NCBI RefSeq assembly: GCF_030419005.1
Contig: NZ_CP106951.1
Location: forward strand, 3,224,001 to 3,288,000
Length of the DNA: 64,000 nucleotides
Source of the DNA: Eleftheria terrae
GTDB lineage: Bacteria; Pseudomonadota; Gammaproteobacteria; Burkholderiales; Burkholderiaceae_C
Reading direction: 5' to 3'
Below, in pieces: positions 27,922 to 35,604 of this stretch. A model generated the notes under the pieces. That model saw only the letters and a list, made by a program, of their open reading frames with translations. It did no database searches and had not been told where the DNA came from. Within the stretch, counting starts at the first letter, position 1; every line of letters starts with the position of its first letter. Position numbers and translations under genes: made by a program.

Positions 27922-28100
27922 CAGTGGTTTATGGCGCCCCGGACGTATACCGGCCCGCTCCTCCCTCTCCGACCCTCCCTCACCTAGCTTGGGCGGTCCG
28001 GGTTCGGGGCGCCTTTTGTCTGTGGCCCCCCTGGCGCATGCCGCCGGGGGGCGCTTCTTGCGGAAACGCCGGCAAGCTTTACTGCCGAGGGGTGTTTCCG
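27922..28100 (+). ncRNA. Candidate sigma-54-dependent structured RNA
   Basis: This stretch starts at the predicted start of the RpoN promoter and has no credible gene. Hairpin I pairs GGCGCCCC (27933-27940) with GGGGCGCC (28006-28013) and GGAC (27941-27944) with GTCC (27996-27999); its interior is pyrimidine-rich and TTTT follows at 28014. Hairpin II (28025-28052) pairs GCCCCCC and GGCG with CGCC and GGGGGGC around CATGC, 11 bp with one bulge. Hairpin III pairs CGGAAAC (28061-28067) with GTTTCCG (28094-28100) and encloses CGGCA/TGCCG (28070-28087). The 3' end could be near 28017 or beyond 28100. The long end-to-end stem and pyrimidine-rich loop are loosely reminiscent of Y RNAs, which accompany some rtcBA operons, but no Ro60 (rsr) gene is here. 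Confidence 0.5.
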
Positions 28101-28164
28101 GCTTCCCCATCCCCAAAATGCCTCTTCAGCACGGCTTGTGCGCTTGCAGCGCCGCCCGCGCCGT

Positions 28165-29220
28165 TCAGGCCGCGCTGCCCGCTCCCTCCTGCACGGTCAC
28201 CCACCAGACGCCGTCACGGGCCTCGATGTCGAATCGCACTGGCAAGAACTGCTGTATCACGCGGCAATTTGTACGGGAGTGCTCGGTCATTTCACTGGCG
28301 GTATAGCGGCCGCCCCCGGCGAGCGCCATCAGCAACGCCAGCTGGTCGCACAAGTGCGGGCCAACGGCTGCGGTGCTGGCCTGGTAGTCGCGCAGCTCGG
28401 CGAGCAGACGGGCGCCGACCTGCTCGGCCGGCAAGCCCCGCTCGCCGAACTGCGTGAACACCTCGGTGGTGTGTTCATGCACGAGGGTGGCCATCAGGAC
28501 ATTGCCCGGTCCTTCGTTCTGGCGCATGCCCGGCAAGCGCAGCTGCCCGGCGCTCCAGCCGAGCGCTTGCTGCAGGACCTGCAGCTCCCGCTGCCCGACA
28601 CCGCGCGGCATGCCGGCCACCAGGCTCTCGGCATAGGCCTCGCGCAGCGGCCCGCGCGTGGTCAGCTCCAGCGGCTGCAGCCGGCTGCCGCCCTGCACGC
28701 TGGCACAGACGACCCCGCCCCCGGCGGGATAGAAGCCATGGCGCTTGAGCTCCAGGGACACTTCGCCGCCCATGCGCCGCAACAGCGGCAACCAGGCGCG
28801 CTCGAGGAAGTGGAAAGGCGGCGCCATCGGATTGTGGGTGCCGCCGCTCAGCTCGATGCGGCTCGGCGCACCTGCCATCAGCAGCGGGGGCAGGACAGTC
28901 TGCAGCACCAGCGTGCAACTGCCGGCGCTGGAAATGGCGAAACGATAGTCGCCGGCGCGCACCGGGCCGGGCCGGAAAGCGAGCGTCTGCGAGCCGAGCT
29001 CGGCCCCGTCCACCTCGGCAGCGCTGATCTCCGCGGCAGCCTGGACGCAGACCAGGTGCTGGCGCATCAGGCCGGGCTTGGCCCGGCGGGCGCGGATGTG
29101 ATTGATGTGCAGCGGCCGGCCGGTGAGCATGGACAGCGCCAGCGAGGTGCGCAGGACCTGCCCGCCGCCTTCGCCTTCGGAGCCGTCGAGCGTGACAGCG
29201 GATTGCAGATGCGTGTTCAT
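28165..29220 (-). CDS. rtcA: RNA 3'-terminal phosphate cyclase RtcA
   Basis: RtcA uses ATP to convert RNA 3'-phosphates to 2',3'-cyclic phosphates through an adenylated histidine. The 351-residue protein has the signature SEGEGGGQVLRTSLALSMLT, RARRAKPGLMRQHL, and HGFYPAGGGV. GPHLCDQLALL holds the expected catalytic histidine (His289). Its ATG overlaps the stop of the zinc-ribbon gene (ATGA), so the two are coupled in the rtcB operon. Expression should depend on RtcR and sigma-54 through the promoter before rtcB. No T-rich terminator follows; the hairpin-rich region downstream lies on the opposite strand's candidate RNA. Confidence 0.96.
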   Translation of the reverse strand: MNTHLQSAVTLDGSEGEGGGQVLRTSLALSMLTGRPLHINHIRARRAKPGLMRQHLVCVQAAAEISAAEVDGAELGSQTLAFRPGPVRAGDYRFAISSAGSCTLVLQTVLPPLLMAGAPSRIELSGGTHNPMAPPFHFLERAWLPLLRRMGGEVSLELKRHGFYPAGGGVVCASVQGGSRLQPLELTTRGPLREAYAESLVAGMPRGVGQRELQVLQQALGWSAGQLRLPGMRQNEGPGNVLMATLVHEHTTEVFTQFGERGLPAEQVGARLLAELRDYQASTAAVGPHLCDQLALLMALAGGGRYTASEMTEHSRTNCRVIQQFLPVRFDIEARDGVWWVTVQEGAGSAA

Positions 29221-29642
29221 GGCTTGTTCTTTTCCTTGTTGTTCAGTGCGGCCAGGGCGGCCTGGCGGGCCAGCCCCGCCAGATGCGCCGCACGCGCCTG
29301 GGCGCGCCGTTCGCGCTGGCGCTCGCGACAGGCGGCGCAGCGTACCGCGGTGCTCCAGATCGACCCCTTGGCCACCTCATACCACCACTTCTGGCGCTCG
29401 GCACGCCAGACACAGGCGATGCCGCAATCGCGGCACCGAAAGGGGCGATCCACATAGAAGTCCGGCAGCGGGCTGCAGAGGCAGTTGTGGCGCAGCTGCG
29501 ACGGCGTCGCGGCCACCGCACCGGCCGGCAAGCTGCCGGTCCGGGTGTCCTGGCCCGGCCAGCACCTGGCGGTGCGGGCGCGCTGCCTGCGGCGCGCGAG
29601 GATTTCGACGCGGCGCTGTTTTCCGCTTTTCATCTTTTTCAT
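29217..29642 (-). CDS. Zinc-ribbon protein within the rtc operon
   Basis: This 141-residue protein has a basic N-terminus (KKMKSGKQRRVEILARRRQR), a central zinc-ribbon, and a basic alanine-rich helical tail. The ribbon holds two CxxC pairs, FRCRDCG and VRCAACR, about 30 residues apart, around QKWWYEVAKGSIWSTA. It resembles the 'probable zinc-ribbon' domain family; small proteins of this kind have no established function. Its place between rtcB and rtcA, with a 4-base overlap into rtcA, suggests a role in RNA handling. The ATG at 29642 is preceded by GAGAGG. A longer GTG form from 29672 is possible. Confidence 0.8.
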   Translation of the reverse strand: MKKMKSGKQRRVEILARRRQRARTARCWPGQDTRTGSLPAGAVAATPSQLRHNCLCSPLPDFYVDRPFRCRDCGIACVWRAERQKWWYEVAKGSIWSTAVRCAACRERQRERRAQARAAHLAGLARQAALAALNNKEKNKP

Positions 29643-29691
29643 CTTCTTGTCCCTCTCCCGGCGAAGGGCCACCTCCGGCCCGGGGCGGCCG

Positions 29692-30912
29692 CTAGCCCTT
29701 CACGCACACCACCTGCTTCAGCGTGTGCACCACCTCCACCAGGTCGCGCTGGGCTTCCATGACCGCGTCGATGTCCTTGTAGGCCATCGGAATCTCGTCG
29801 ATCACGTCCTTGTCCTTGCGGCACTCCACACCTTCGGTGGCGGCACGATGGTCGGCCAGGGTGTAGCGGCGCTTGGCCTCGCCGCGGCTCATCGTGCGGC
29901 CAGCGCCGTGCGAGCAGCTCTCGAAGCTCTCCGGGTTGCCCTTGCCGCGCACGATGTAGCTGCGCGCGCCCATGCTGCCGGGGATGATGCCCAGCTCGCC
30001 CTTCTTCGCGCTCACGGCGCCCTTGCGGGTGACGTAGACGTCCTCGTTGAAGTGGCGCTCCTTCTGCACGTAGTTGTGGTGGCAGTTCACCGCCTCGATG
30101 TGGCTCTGGAAGTTCTTGCGGATCACGGTCTTCGCGGCCTCGATCACGCGGCGCATCATCACCTCGCGGTTGAGCTGTGCGAACTTCTGGGCCCAGCTCA
30201 CCGCACGCACGTAGTCCCCGAAGTAGCGGGAGCCTTCCTCGAAGTACGCCAGGTCGCGGTCCGGCAGGTTGGCCTGGTGACGCATGGCGTCCTGCTTGGC
30301 CAGCTCGATGAACATCGTGCCGATGGCGTTGCCCACGCCACGCGAGCCGGAGTGCAGCATGAACCAGACGAAGCCTTCCTCGTCCAGGCAGACCTCGATG
30401 AAGTGGTTGCCGGTGCCCAGCGTGCCGAGGTGGTTGCGGTGGTTGGTCTTCTCCAGCTTCGGGTAGTCGCGGCACAGCTCGGTGAACTCCGGCTCCAACT
30501 GCGCCCAGGCCGTGTCCACCGCGCCCGGCACCTTGTGCCAGGCGCCGGGGTCGCGCGCACCGGGTGAGCGGCCGTGCGGCACCGCACGCTCGATGGCCGA
30601 GCGCAGCGGACCCAGGTTGTCCGGCAGGTCCGAGGCCGACAGCGTGGTCTTGGCCGCGATCATCCCGCAGCCGATGTCCACGCCGACCGCCGCGGGGATG
30701 ATGGCCTTCAGCGTGGGGATCACCGAGCCGACGGTCGCGCCGATGCCCAGGTGCACGTCCGGCATGGCCGCGATGTGCTTGAACACCACCGGCAGGCGGG
30801 CGGCATTGGCGAGCTGGCGCTTCGCCTCGTCCTCCACCGGCACGCCGCGCGTCCACATCTTCACCGGCACGCCACCGGCCACGTCTTCGATGTTGTAGTT
30901 CTGTTCCGTCAT
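29692..30912 (-). CDS. rtcB: RNA-splicing ligase RtcB
   Basis: RtcB joins RNA 2',3'-cyclic-phosphate or 3'-phosphate ends to 5'-OH ends, using GTP and manganese, and reseals RNAs cut by many endonucleases. The 406-residue protein (E. coli 408) has the metal site GVDIGCGM (Asp79, Cys82), further metal histidines in GTGNHFIEV and CHHNYVQKE, and the guanylylated His335 in CSHGAGRTMSR. The ATG at 30912 follows AAGGAG. The gene leads an operon with the zinc-ribbon gene and rtcA, and is divergent from rtcR. A sigma-54 promoter lies about 70 bases upstream. Confidence 0.97.
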   Translation of the reverse strand: MTEQNYNIEDVAGGVPVKMWTRGVPVEDEAKRQLANAARLPVVFKHIAAMPDVHLGIGATVGSVIPTLKAIIPAAVGVDIGCGMIAAKTTLSASDLPDNLGPLRSAIERAVPHGRSPGARDPGAWHKVPGAVDTAWAQLEPEFTELCRDYPKLEKTNHRNHLGTLGTGNHFIEVCLDEEGFVWFMLHSGSRGVGNAIGTMFIELAKQDAMRHQANLPDRDLAYFEEGSRYFGDYVRAVSWAQKFAQLNREVMMRRVIEAAKTVIRKNFQSHIEAVNCHHNYVQKERHFNEDVYVTRKGAVSAKKGELGIIPGSMGARSYIVRGKGNPESFESCSHGAGRTMSRGEAKRRYTLADHRAATEGVECRKDKDVIDEIPMAYKDIDAVMEAQRDLVEVVHTLKQVVCVKG

Positions 30913-30983
30913 GAGCTTCTCCTTGCATCCGGCCGCCCGTGCCGCGCCTTGCGACATCGGCCCGCGGCCTGTGCCATTTCATT

Positions 30984-30999
30984 TGCACGGGCCGTGCCA
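30984..30999 (-). promoter_or_regulatory. Sigma-54 (RpoN) promoter of the rtcB operon
   Basis: On the minus strand this reads TGGCACG-GCCC-GTGCA; only the first base of the -12 element departs from TTGCW. Transcription should start near 30973, giving a leader of about 60 bases before rtcB. E. coli rtcBA is known to be transcribed by sigma-54 with RtcR, so function is very likely. Confidence 0.85.
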
Positions 31000-31094
31000 A
31001 CTCGTTGCCACTGTCTGCATTGATCGGTAAGACGTTGATGCTCCAGCACTTTTTTGCACGGCAGGCAGCATCCGACGGAAACCCACCTGCTCGC

Positions 31095-31122
31095 TTCACT
31101 AGAATCGGAGCTAGTTCACTAG
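31095..31122. promoter_or_regulatory. Candidate RtcR enhancer: repeated TTCACTAG
   Basis: TTCACTAG occurs at 31095-31102 and again at 31115-31122, start to start 20 bases, or two helical turns. The flanking GAGCTAGTT adds a CTAG dyad. The pair lies about 100-120 bases upstream of the rtcB -24/-12 promoter, the usual distance for enhancers of sigma-54 activators, and just before the rtcR start, so it could also serve autoregulation. Confidence 0.5.
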
Positions 31123-31133
31123 CAAACTGTCTC

Positions 31134-32753
31134 ATGAAGAAGAGAAAGGTCGTCATCGGCTTCCTCGGCTCGCAGCTCGACGGCGGCATGGGTTCCGGCC
31201 GTTGGGAGAAGTGGCGGCCCACGGTCTCGCTGGTGCAGCATCCCGACTTCGTCGTCGACCGCATCGAGCTGCTCTACACCCCGCGGCATGCCGAGCTGAT
31301 GCAGACGGTGAGCGCCGACATTGCCCAGGTGTCCCCCGACACCCGGGTGCGGCCGGCGGAGCTCGAACTGGCCGACCCCTGGGACTTCGGTGAGGTGTAT
31401 GGCGCGCTCTACGACTGGGCTCGCAGCTACACCTTCCGGCCCGACCAGGAGGAGTACTGGGCCCATATCACCACCGGCACCCATGTGGCCCAGATCTGCC
31501 TCTTCCTGCTGGTGGAGTCGCGCTTCATCCCCGGCGTGCTGCTGCAGAGCGCGCCGCCCAAGCGGCAGCGCGAAGGCGACCCCGGCAGCTACACGCTGAT
31601 CGACCTCGACCTGTCGCGCTATGACGCGCTGGCCCAGCGCTTCGAGCGGGAGCAACGCGAGGCGGTGAGCTTCCTGAAGTCCGGCATCGCCACCCGCAAT
31701 GCGCGCTTCAACACACTGATCGAGGAGGTCGAACAGGTGGCGATGCGCTCGCGCGCTCCCATTCTCTTCACCGGCCCCACCGGTGCCGGCAAGTCACTGC
31801 TGGCACGCCGCATCTATGAGCTGAAGAAGGCCCGCCACCAGGTGCAGGGCCCTTTCGTGGAGGTGAACTGCGCGACGCTGCAGGGCGATGGCGCGGCCTC
31901 GGCGCTGTTCGGCCACAAGCGCGGCGCCTTCACCGGCGCCGCCAGCGACCGTGCCGGCCTGCTGCGCAGCGCCGACCAGGGCGTGCTGTTCCTCGACGAG
32001 ATCGGTGAGCTGGGCCTGGACGAGCAGGCGATGCTGCTCAAGGCCGTGGAGGAAAAGCGCTTCTACCCGGTCGGCGCCGACCGCGAGGTGGCGAGTGATT
32101 TCCAGCTGGTGGCAGGCACCAACCGCGACCTGCGCGAAGCGGTGGCGGCCGGCGCCTTTCGCGACGACCTGTTCGCCCGCATCAACCTGTGGAGCTACGA
32201 GCTGCCCGGGCTGGCGCAACGCAGCGAGGACATCGAGCCCAACCTGGAATTCATGCTCGCGCAGGCGGCCCTCGAGCTGGGCCGGCAGGTGCGCTTCAAT
32301 GCCGAAGCGAAGACACGCTTCCTGCGTTTCGCGACCTCGCCGGACGCGGTGTGGCGGGGGAATTTCCGCGACCTGGCCGCCTCGGTGACCCGCATGGCGA
32401 CGCTGGCCGAGGGCGGTCGCATCGCCGAGGCGCTGGTCGATGCCGAGATCACCCGCCTGCGCTGGCTGTGGCAACGGGCGGCGGACCGGCCTAACGGGAG
32501 CGAGGGCGCTGCCGGACTCGACGGCCTGCTGGATCCCGCCACGCTGCAGCGCCTGGACCTGTTCGACCGCCTGCAGCTGGCGTCCGTGGTCACGGTGTGC
32601 CGCGGTGCCGCGACGCTCTCGGAAGCCGGCCGCAGCTTGTTCAATGTCTCGCGGGAGCAGCGCAGCGTGGTGAACGATGCCGACCGGCTGCGCAAGTACC
32701 TGGCTCGCCATGGCCTCAGCTGGGAGCAGATCAAAGGCGGCCCGTCAGGCTGA
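31134..32753 (+). CDS. rtcR: RtcR, CARF-domain sigma-54-dependent activator of the rtc operon
   Basis: This 539-residue bacterial enhancer-binding protein (E. coli RtcR 532) has an N-terminal CARF-type ligand domain (about 1-180, IGFLGSQLDGGMG), which in RtcR is thought to sense an RNA-derived signal. The central AAA+ domain holds Walker A GPTGAGKS (214-221), the sigma-54-contact loop GAFTGA (264-269) and Walker B VLFLDEIGEL (284-293). A C-terminal helix-turn-helix follows (about 480-535). It is divergent from rtcB. The ATG at 31134 gives the conserved N-terminus MKKRKVVIGF. Besides rtcB, the full-consensus promoter at 27896 is a second possible target. Confidence 0.96.
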   Translation: MKKRKVVIGFLGSQLDGGMGSGRWEKWRPTVSLVQHPDFVVDRIELLYTPRHAELMQTVSADIAQVSPDTRVRPAELELADPWDFGEVYGALYDWARSYTFRPDQEEYWAHITTGTHVAQICLFLLVESRFIPGVLLQSAPPKRQREGDPGSYTLIDLDLSRYDALAQRFEREQREAVSFLKSGIATRNARFNTLIEEVEQVAMRSRAPILFTGPTGAGKSLLARRIYELKKARHQVQGPFVEVNCATLQGDGAASALFGHKRGAFTGAASDRAGLLRSADQGVLFLDEIGELGLDEQAMLLKAVEEKRFYPVGADREVASDFQLVAGTNRDLREAVAAGAFRDDLFARINLWSYELPGLAQRSEDIEPNLEFMLAQAALELGRQVRFNAEAKTRFLRFATSPDAVWRGNFRDLAASVTRMATLAEGGRIAEALVDAEITRLRWLWQRAADRPNGSEGAAGLDGLLDPATLQRLDLFDRLQLASVVTVCRGAATLSEAGRSLFNVSREQRSVVNDADRLRKYLARHGLSWEQIKGGPSG

Positions 32754-33000
32754 GTGCCGAGTGCAGAACGGCGCCGCCCGGGGCGGCCGCGACCGCACCC
32801 AGCCGGCCCGGCCGCGGCGCTGGGGCCGGCCTCGGCCGCTTGAGCGGGCCGTTCTGCCTGCCGGGCACAAGCCGTGCATTTCCTCCAGTCCTACACGCCG
32901 ATGCGGCGGCGCCGACAGACGCCGCACCCGCCGGCGGCGACGCTCACAGCGCCCGGCCGCCACATCCGCAGCGCGGCCGCCCCTTGAGTGGAGGTCTGTC

Positions 33001-33657
33001 ATGCCGCACCGACTGCCTTCTTTGACGACCGCTTGCCAGGACGAGCGGTCCATGTCCCCCTGCCTGCCCGCCCGGCGCCACCCGGGCTGGCGGCGCTGGT
33101 GCGGCCTGTTGTGCGCCGGCGCGCTGGCGAGCGGCGCCGCACTGGCCGGCGAGGCCAGCGTGGCGCCCGCCGCTGCGGCGCTATCGGCACCTGCGCCGGC
33201 TGCCACGCTCGATGGCGAAACCTTGGCGCTGGCCCAGCCCGGCATGCCGTCTGACGACCCGGCAGCCGCACCGGCCGAGGTGGCCGCCGCCGCGCTCGAG
33301 TCCGTGCCCGGCCCACCCGAGGCGGTCGCTGCCGCGCCGATCCACGGGCCGCTGGCCAGCCCCCGGCTGACGGTGCTGGGTGGCAGCGGCTCCCTGCTGC
33401 CCGGCATGCTGCGCGGCGGGCACTGGCAGCTCGCGCCTGGCTTTGGATGGCAGGGCCCCTTGTCGGCCCGGGCACTGCCCGGCCAGGCGGAGCCGCAGGG
33501 TTGGCGCGACGGCGTCAACCTCGAATGGTCGCCCTCGCCGGCGGCGCGCTGGGCCCTCGCGCGTGGCGGCCTGCGGCTGAAATTCGACGAGCACTCCAGC
33601 CTGTCGCTGCGGCTGCGCCGCCACGGCATCGGTGCCTATTGGCGGGCCCGGTTCTGA
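33001..33657 (+). CDS. Uncharacterised exported protein
   Basis: I do not recognise this 218-residue protein. GGAGG lies 7 bases before the ATG at 33001, so it is probably real. A basic N-terminal region leads to a hydrophobic segment (WCGLLCAGALASGAALAGEA) that looks like a signal peptide. Next comes an Ala/Pro-rich linker (about 50-120), then a compact C-terminal part rich in Trp, Gly and Arg (HWQLAPGFGWQGPL, and a last LRLRRHGIGAYWRARF). The end resembles the closing strand of an outer-membrane or beta-rich protein, ending in Phe. It is convergent with metW, 10 bases apart. Confidence 0.65.
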   Translation: MPHRLPSLTTACQDERSMSPCLPARRHPGWRRWCGLLCAGALASGAALAGEASVAPAAAALSAPAPAATLDGETLALAQPGMPSDDPAAAPAEVAAAALESVPGPPEAVAAAPIHGPLASPRLTVLGGSGSLLPGMLRGGHWQLAPGFGWQGPLSARALPGQAEPQGWRDGVNLEWSPSPAARWALARGGLRLKFDEHSSLSLRLRRHGIGAYWRARF

Positions 33658-33667
33658 CCGTTTCGCG

Positions 33668-34252
33668 TCAACCCCGCGCGAACTTGAACACCGCCACGCT
33701 GGACAACAGGTTGGGGCGAAAGCGCACCGGCCGGCCCTGGCGAATGCCGAAGCCGTCCAGCACCTGCAGCCCGTTCTTGCGCGCCAGCACCTCGAAGTCG
33801 GCATACGTGCCGACCCGGATGTTCGGCGTGTTGTACCACTCGTAAGGCAGTGCCCGGGTCACCGGCATGCGGCCCGACAGCACGCGCAAGCGGTTCGGCC
33901 AGTGGGCGAAATTCGGAAAGCTCACGATGCCGATGCGGCCGACCCGAGCCGTCTCGCGCAGCATCGACTCGGTATTGCGCAGGTGCTGCAGGGTGTCGAG
34001 CTGCAGCACCACGTCGAAGCTCTGGTCCTCGAAGATGGCCAGGCCTTCCTCCAGGTTGAGCTGGATGACGTTGACGCCGCGCTGGGTGCAGGCCAGCACC
34101 TTGGCATCGTCGATCTCGATGCCGTAGCCGGTGCACTGCCGGTGTTCGCGCAGGTGGGCCAGCAGCTCGCCGCGACCGCAGCCCAGGTCGAGCACCCGCG
34201 AGCCGGGCGGCACCAGGCTCGCGATCAGTTCCAGGTCCTTGCGCTCGCTCAT
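33668..34252 (-). CDS. metW: MetW, methionine biosynthesis protein
   Basis: MetW is a SAM-methyltransferase-fold protein of 194 residues that works with MetX in homoserine acylation. The Rossmann motif VLDLGCGRGELLAHL and the block VVLQLDTLQHLRN are typical, as is SFPNFAHWPNRLRVLSGRMP. It follows metX by 34 bases in the conserved metX-metW order, so they form an operon. Confidence 0.95.
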   Translation of the reverse strand: MSERKDLELIASLVPPGSRVLDLGCGRGELLAHLREHRQCTGYGIEIDDAKVLACTQRGVNVIQLNLEEGLAIFEDQSFDVVLQLDTLQHLRNTESMLRETARVGRIGIVSFPNFAHWPNRLRVLSGRMPVTRALPYEWYNTPNIRVGTYADFEVLARKNGLQVLDGFGIRQGRPVRFRPNLLSSVAVFKFARG

Positions 34253-34286
34253 GGCCGTCCTCCCGTGCGCGGCAGCGTCCTTGCCT

Positions 34287-35420
34287 TCATACGCCCACCT
34301 CCTGGCCGATGCGGTCGAAATACGCCTTCAGCACCCCGTGGTAGCGCGGGTCGTCCAGCAGGAAGGCATCGTGGCCGTGCGGCGCGTCGATCTCGGCGTA
34401 GCTGACGTCGCGCCGGTTGTCGAGCAGCGCCTTGACGATCTCGCGCGAGCGGGCCGGCGAGAAACGCCAGTCGGTCGTGAAGCTGACCAGCAGGAACTTG
34501 GCGGTGGCCGCCGCCATCGCGCGCGCCAGGTCGCCGCCGTGCTCGCGGGCGGGATCGAAATAGTCGAGCGCCCGGGTGATCAGCAAGTAGGTGTTGGCGT
34601 CGAAGTACTCGCTGAACTTGTCACCCTGGTGCCGCAGGTAGCTCTCGATCTGGAACTCGATCTCCTGCGTGCTGTAGCCCAGCTCGGCGGCCCGCAGCTC
34701 GCGGCCGAACTTGGCCTCCATCACGTCGTCGCTGAGGTAGGTGATGTGGCCGATCATGCGCGCCACCCGCAGGCCCCGCTTGGGCACCACGCCGTGGGCG
34801 TAGTAATGCCCACCGTGGAAGTCGGGGTCGGTGACGATGGCGCGCCGGGCCACTTCGTTGAAGGCGATGTTCTGCGCCGACAGGTTGGGCGCGGTCGCGA
34901 TGGCCACGCAGTGCCGCAGCCGCTGCGGAAACTGCAGCGCCCAGCTCAGCGCCTGCATGCCGCCGAGGCTGCCGCCCAGCACCGCCGCCAGCTGCGTGAT
35001 GCCCAGCGCCTGCAGCAGCCGGGCCTGCGCCTGCACCCAGTCCTCCACCGTCACCACCGGAAAGTCGGCGCCCCAGGGGCGGTCGGTGGCCGGGTTTGGA
35101 TGGGTGGGGCCGGTCGAGCCGAAGCAGGAGCCGGGGTTGTTGATGCCGATGACGAAGAACCGGTCGGTGTCCAGCGGCTTGCCGGGGCCGACCAGGTTGT
35201 CCCACCAGCCTTCGCTGCGCGGCTGGCCTTCGTAGGTGCCCGCCACATGGTGCGAGGCATTGAGCGCATGGCACACCAGCACCGCGTTGCTCTTGTCCGC
35301 GTTGAGGCGGCCGTAGGTCTCGTAGACCAGGGTGTAGTTGGACAACTGGGCGCCGCTGCGCAGCGGCAGGGGGGCGTCGAAGGACATCGACGCGGGAGTG
35401 ACGTGACCGAGCGATCCCAT
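34287..35420 (-). CDS. metX: Homoserine O-succinyltransferase/acetyltransferase MetX
   Basis: MetX activates homoserine by O-acylation, the committed step to methionine. The 377-residue alpha/beta hydrolase-fold protein has the nucleophile Ser151 in [12 protein letters not shown], plus [13 protein letters not shown], the Asp in [11 protein letters not shown] and the His in [11 protein letters not shown]. In proteobacteria with metW next door, this MetX type usually uses succinyl-CoA (MetXS); this is an inference. The ATG at 35420 sits about 15 bases after a terminator-like hairpin in the leader, suggesting that transcription into the gene is attenuated. Confidence 0.95.
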   Translation of the reverse strand: MGSLGHVTPASMSFDAPLPLRSGAQLSNYTLVYETYGRLNADKSNAVLVCHALNASHHVAGTYEGQPRSEGWWDNLVGPGKPLDTDRFFVIGINNPGSCFGSTGPTHPNPATDRPWGADFPVVTVEDWVQAQARLLQALGITQLAAVLGGSLGGMQALSWALQFPQRLRHCVAIATAPNLSAQNIAFNEVARRAIVTDPDFHGGHYYAHGVVPKRGLRVARMIGHITYLSDDVMEAKFGRELRAAELGYSTQEIEFQIESYLRHQGDKFSEYFDANTYLLITRALDYFDPAREHGGDLARAMAAATAKFLLVSFTTDWRFSPARSREIVKALLDNRRDVSYAEIDAPHGHDAFLLDDPRYHGVLKAYFDRIGQEVGV

Positions 35421-35435
35421 GAGCCTTAGACAACA

Positions 35436-35474
35436 AAAAACCCGGCATCACGCTAGAGGTGAGACCGGGTTTTT
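35436..35474 (-). terminator. Terminator-like hairpin in the metX leader (possible attenuator)
   Basis: AAAAACCCGG (35436-35445) pairs perfectly with CCGGGTTTTT (35465-35474), and inside TCAC (35448-35451) pairs with GTGA (35459-35462) around GCTAGAG. On the minus strand the stem ends in a T-run only 15 bases before the metX ATG. A plausible promoter (TTGTTC, 16 bases, TATAAA on the minus strand, near 35492-35520) lies upstream of it, so the hairpin would lie inside the metX leader. It could instead just terminate the UPF0149 gene. Confidence 0.65.
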
Positions 35475-35604
35475 CGACCGCCCCCTTTAGCTGCATTTAT
35501 AAGGCGCCCGCAAGCCGGAACAAATCAGCGCCGGCGGCCAGTATAGCGGGACGCCGCGCCGTGTGGGGCAGCGCCGCAGGAGGGGGCAGCAGCGGGGCGG
35601 CAGC

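Noticed and set aside
28025-28052. Hairpin II as the rtc operon's own terminator
   Set aside because: On the minus strand no T-run follows it, and its place directly after the TTTT of hairpin I fits the plus-strand candidate RNA better. It cannot be fully excluded.
30974-30999. A second -24-like TGGCACA close to the rtcB promoter
   Set aside because: The spacing to a GC-containing -12 element is wrong; only the TGGCACG site fits.
32677-33000. N-terminal extension of the exported protein back into rtcR
   Set aside because: The upstream part overlaps the rtcR end, is Arg/Pro-rich, and a strong ribosome site marks the ATG at 33001.
35435-35500. Leader peptide before metX
   Set aside because: Short starts in the leader have no stop before the metX coding region, and no Met or Cys codon run is present.
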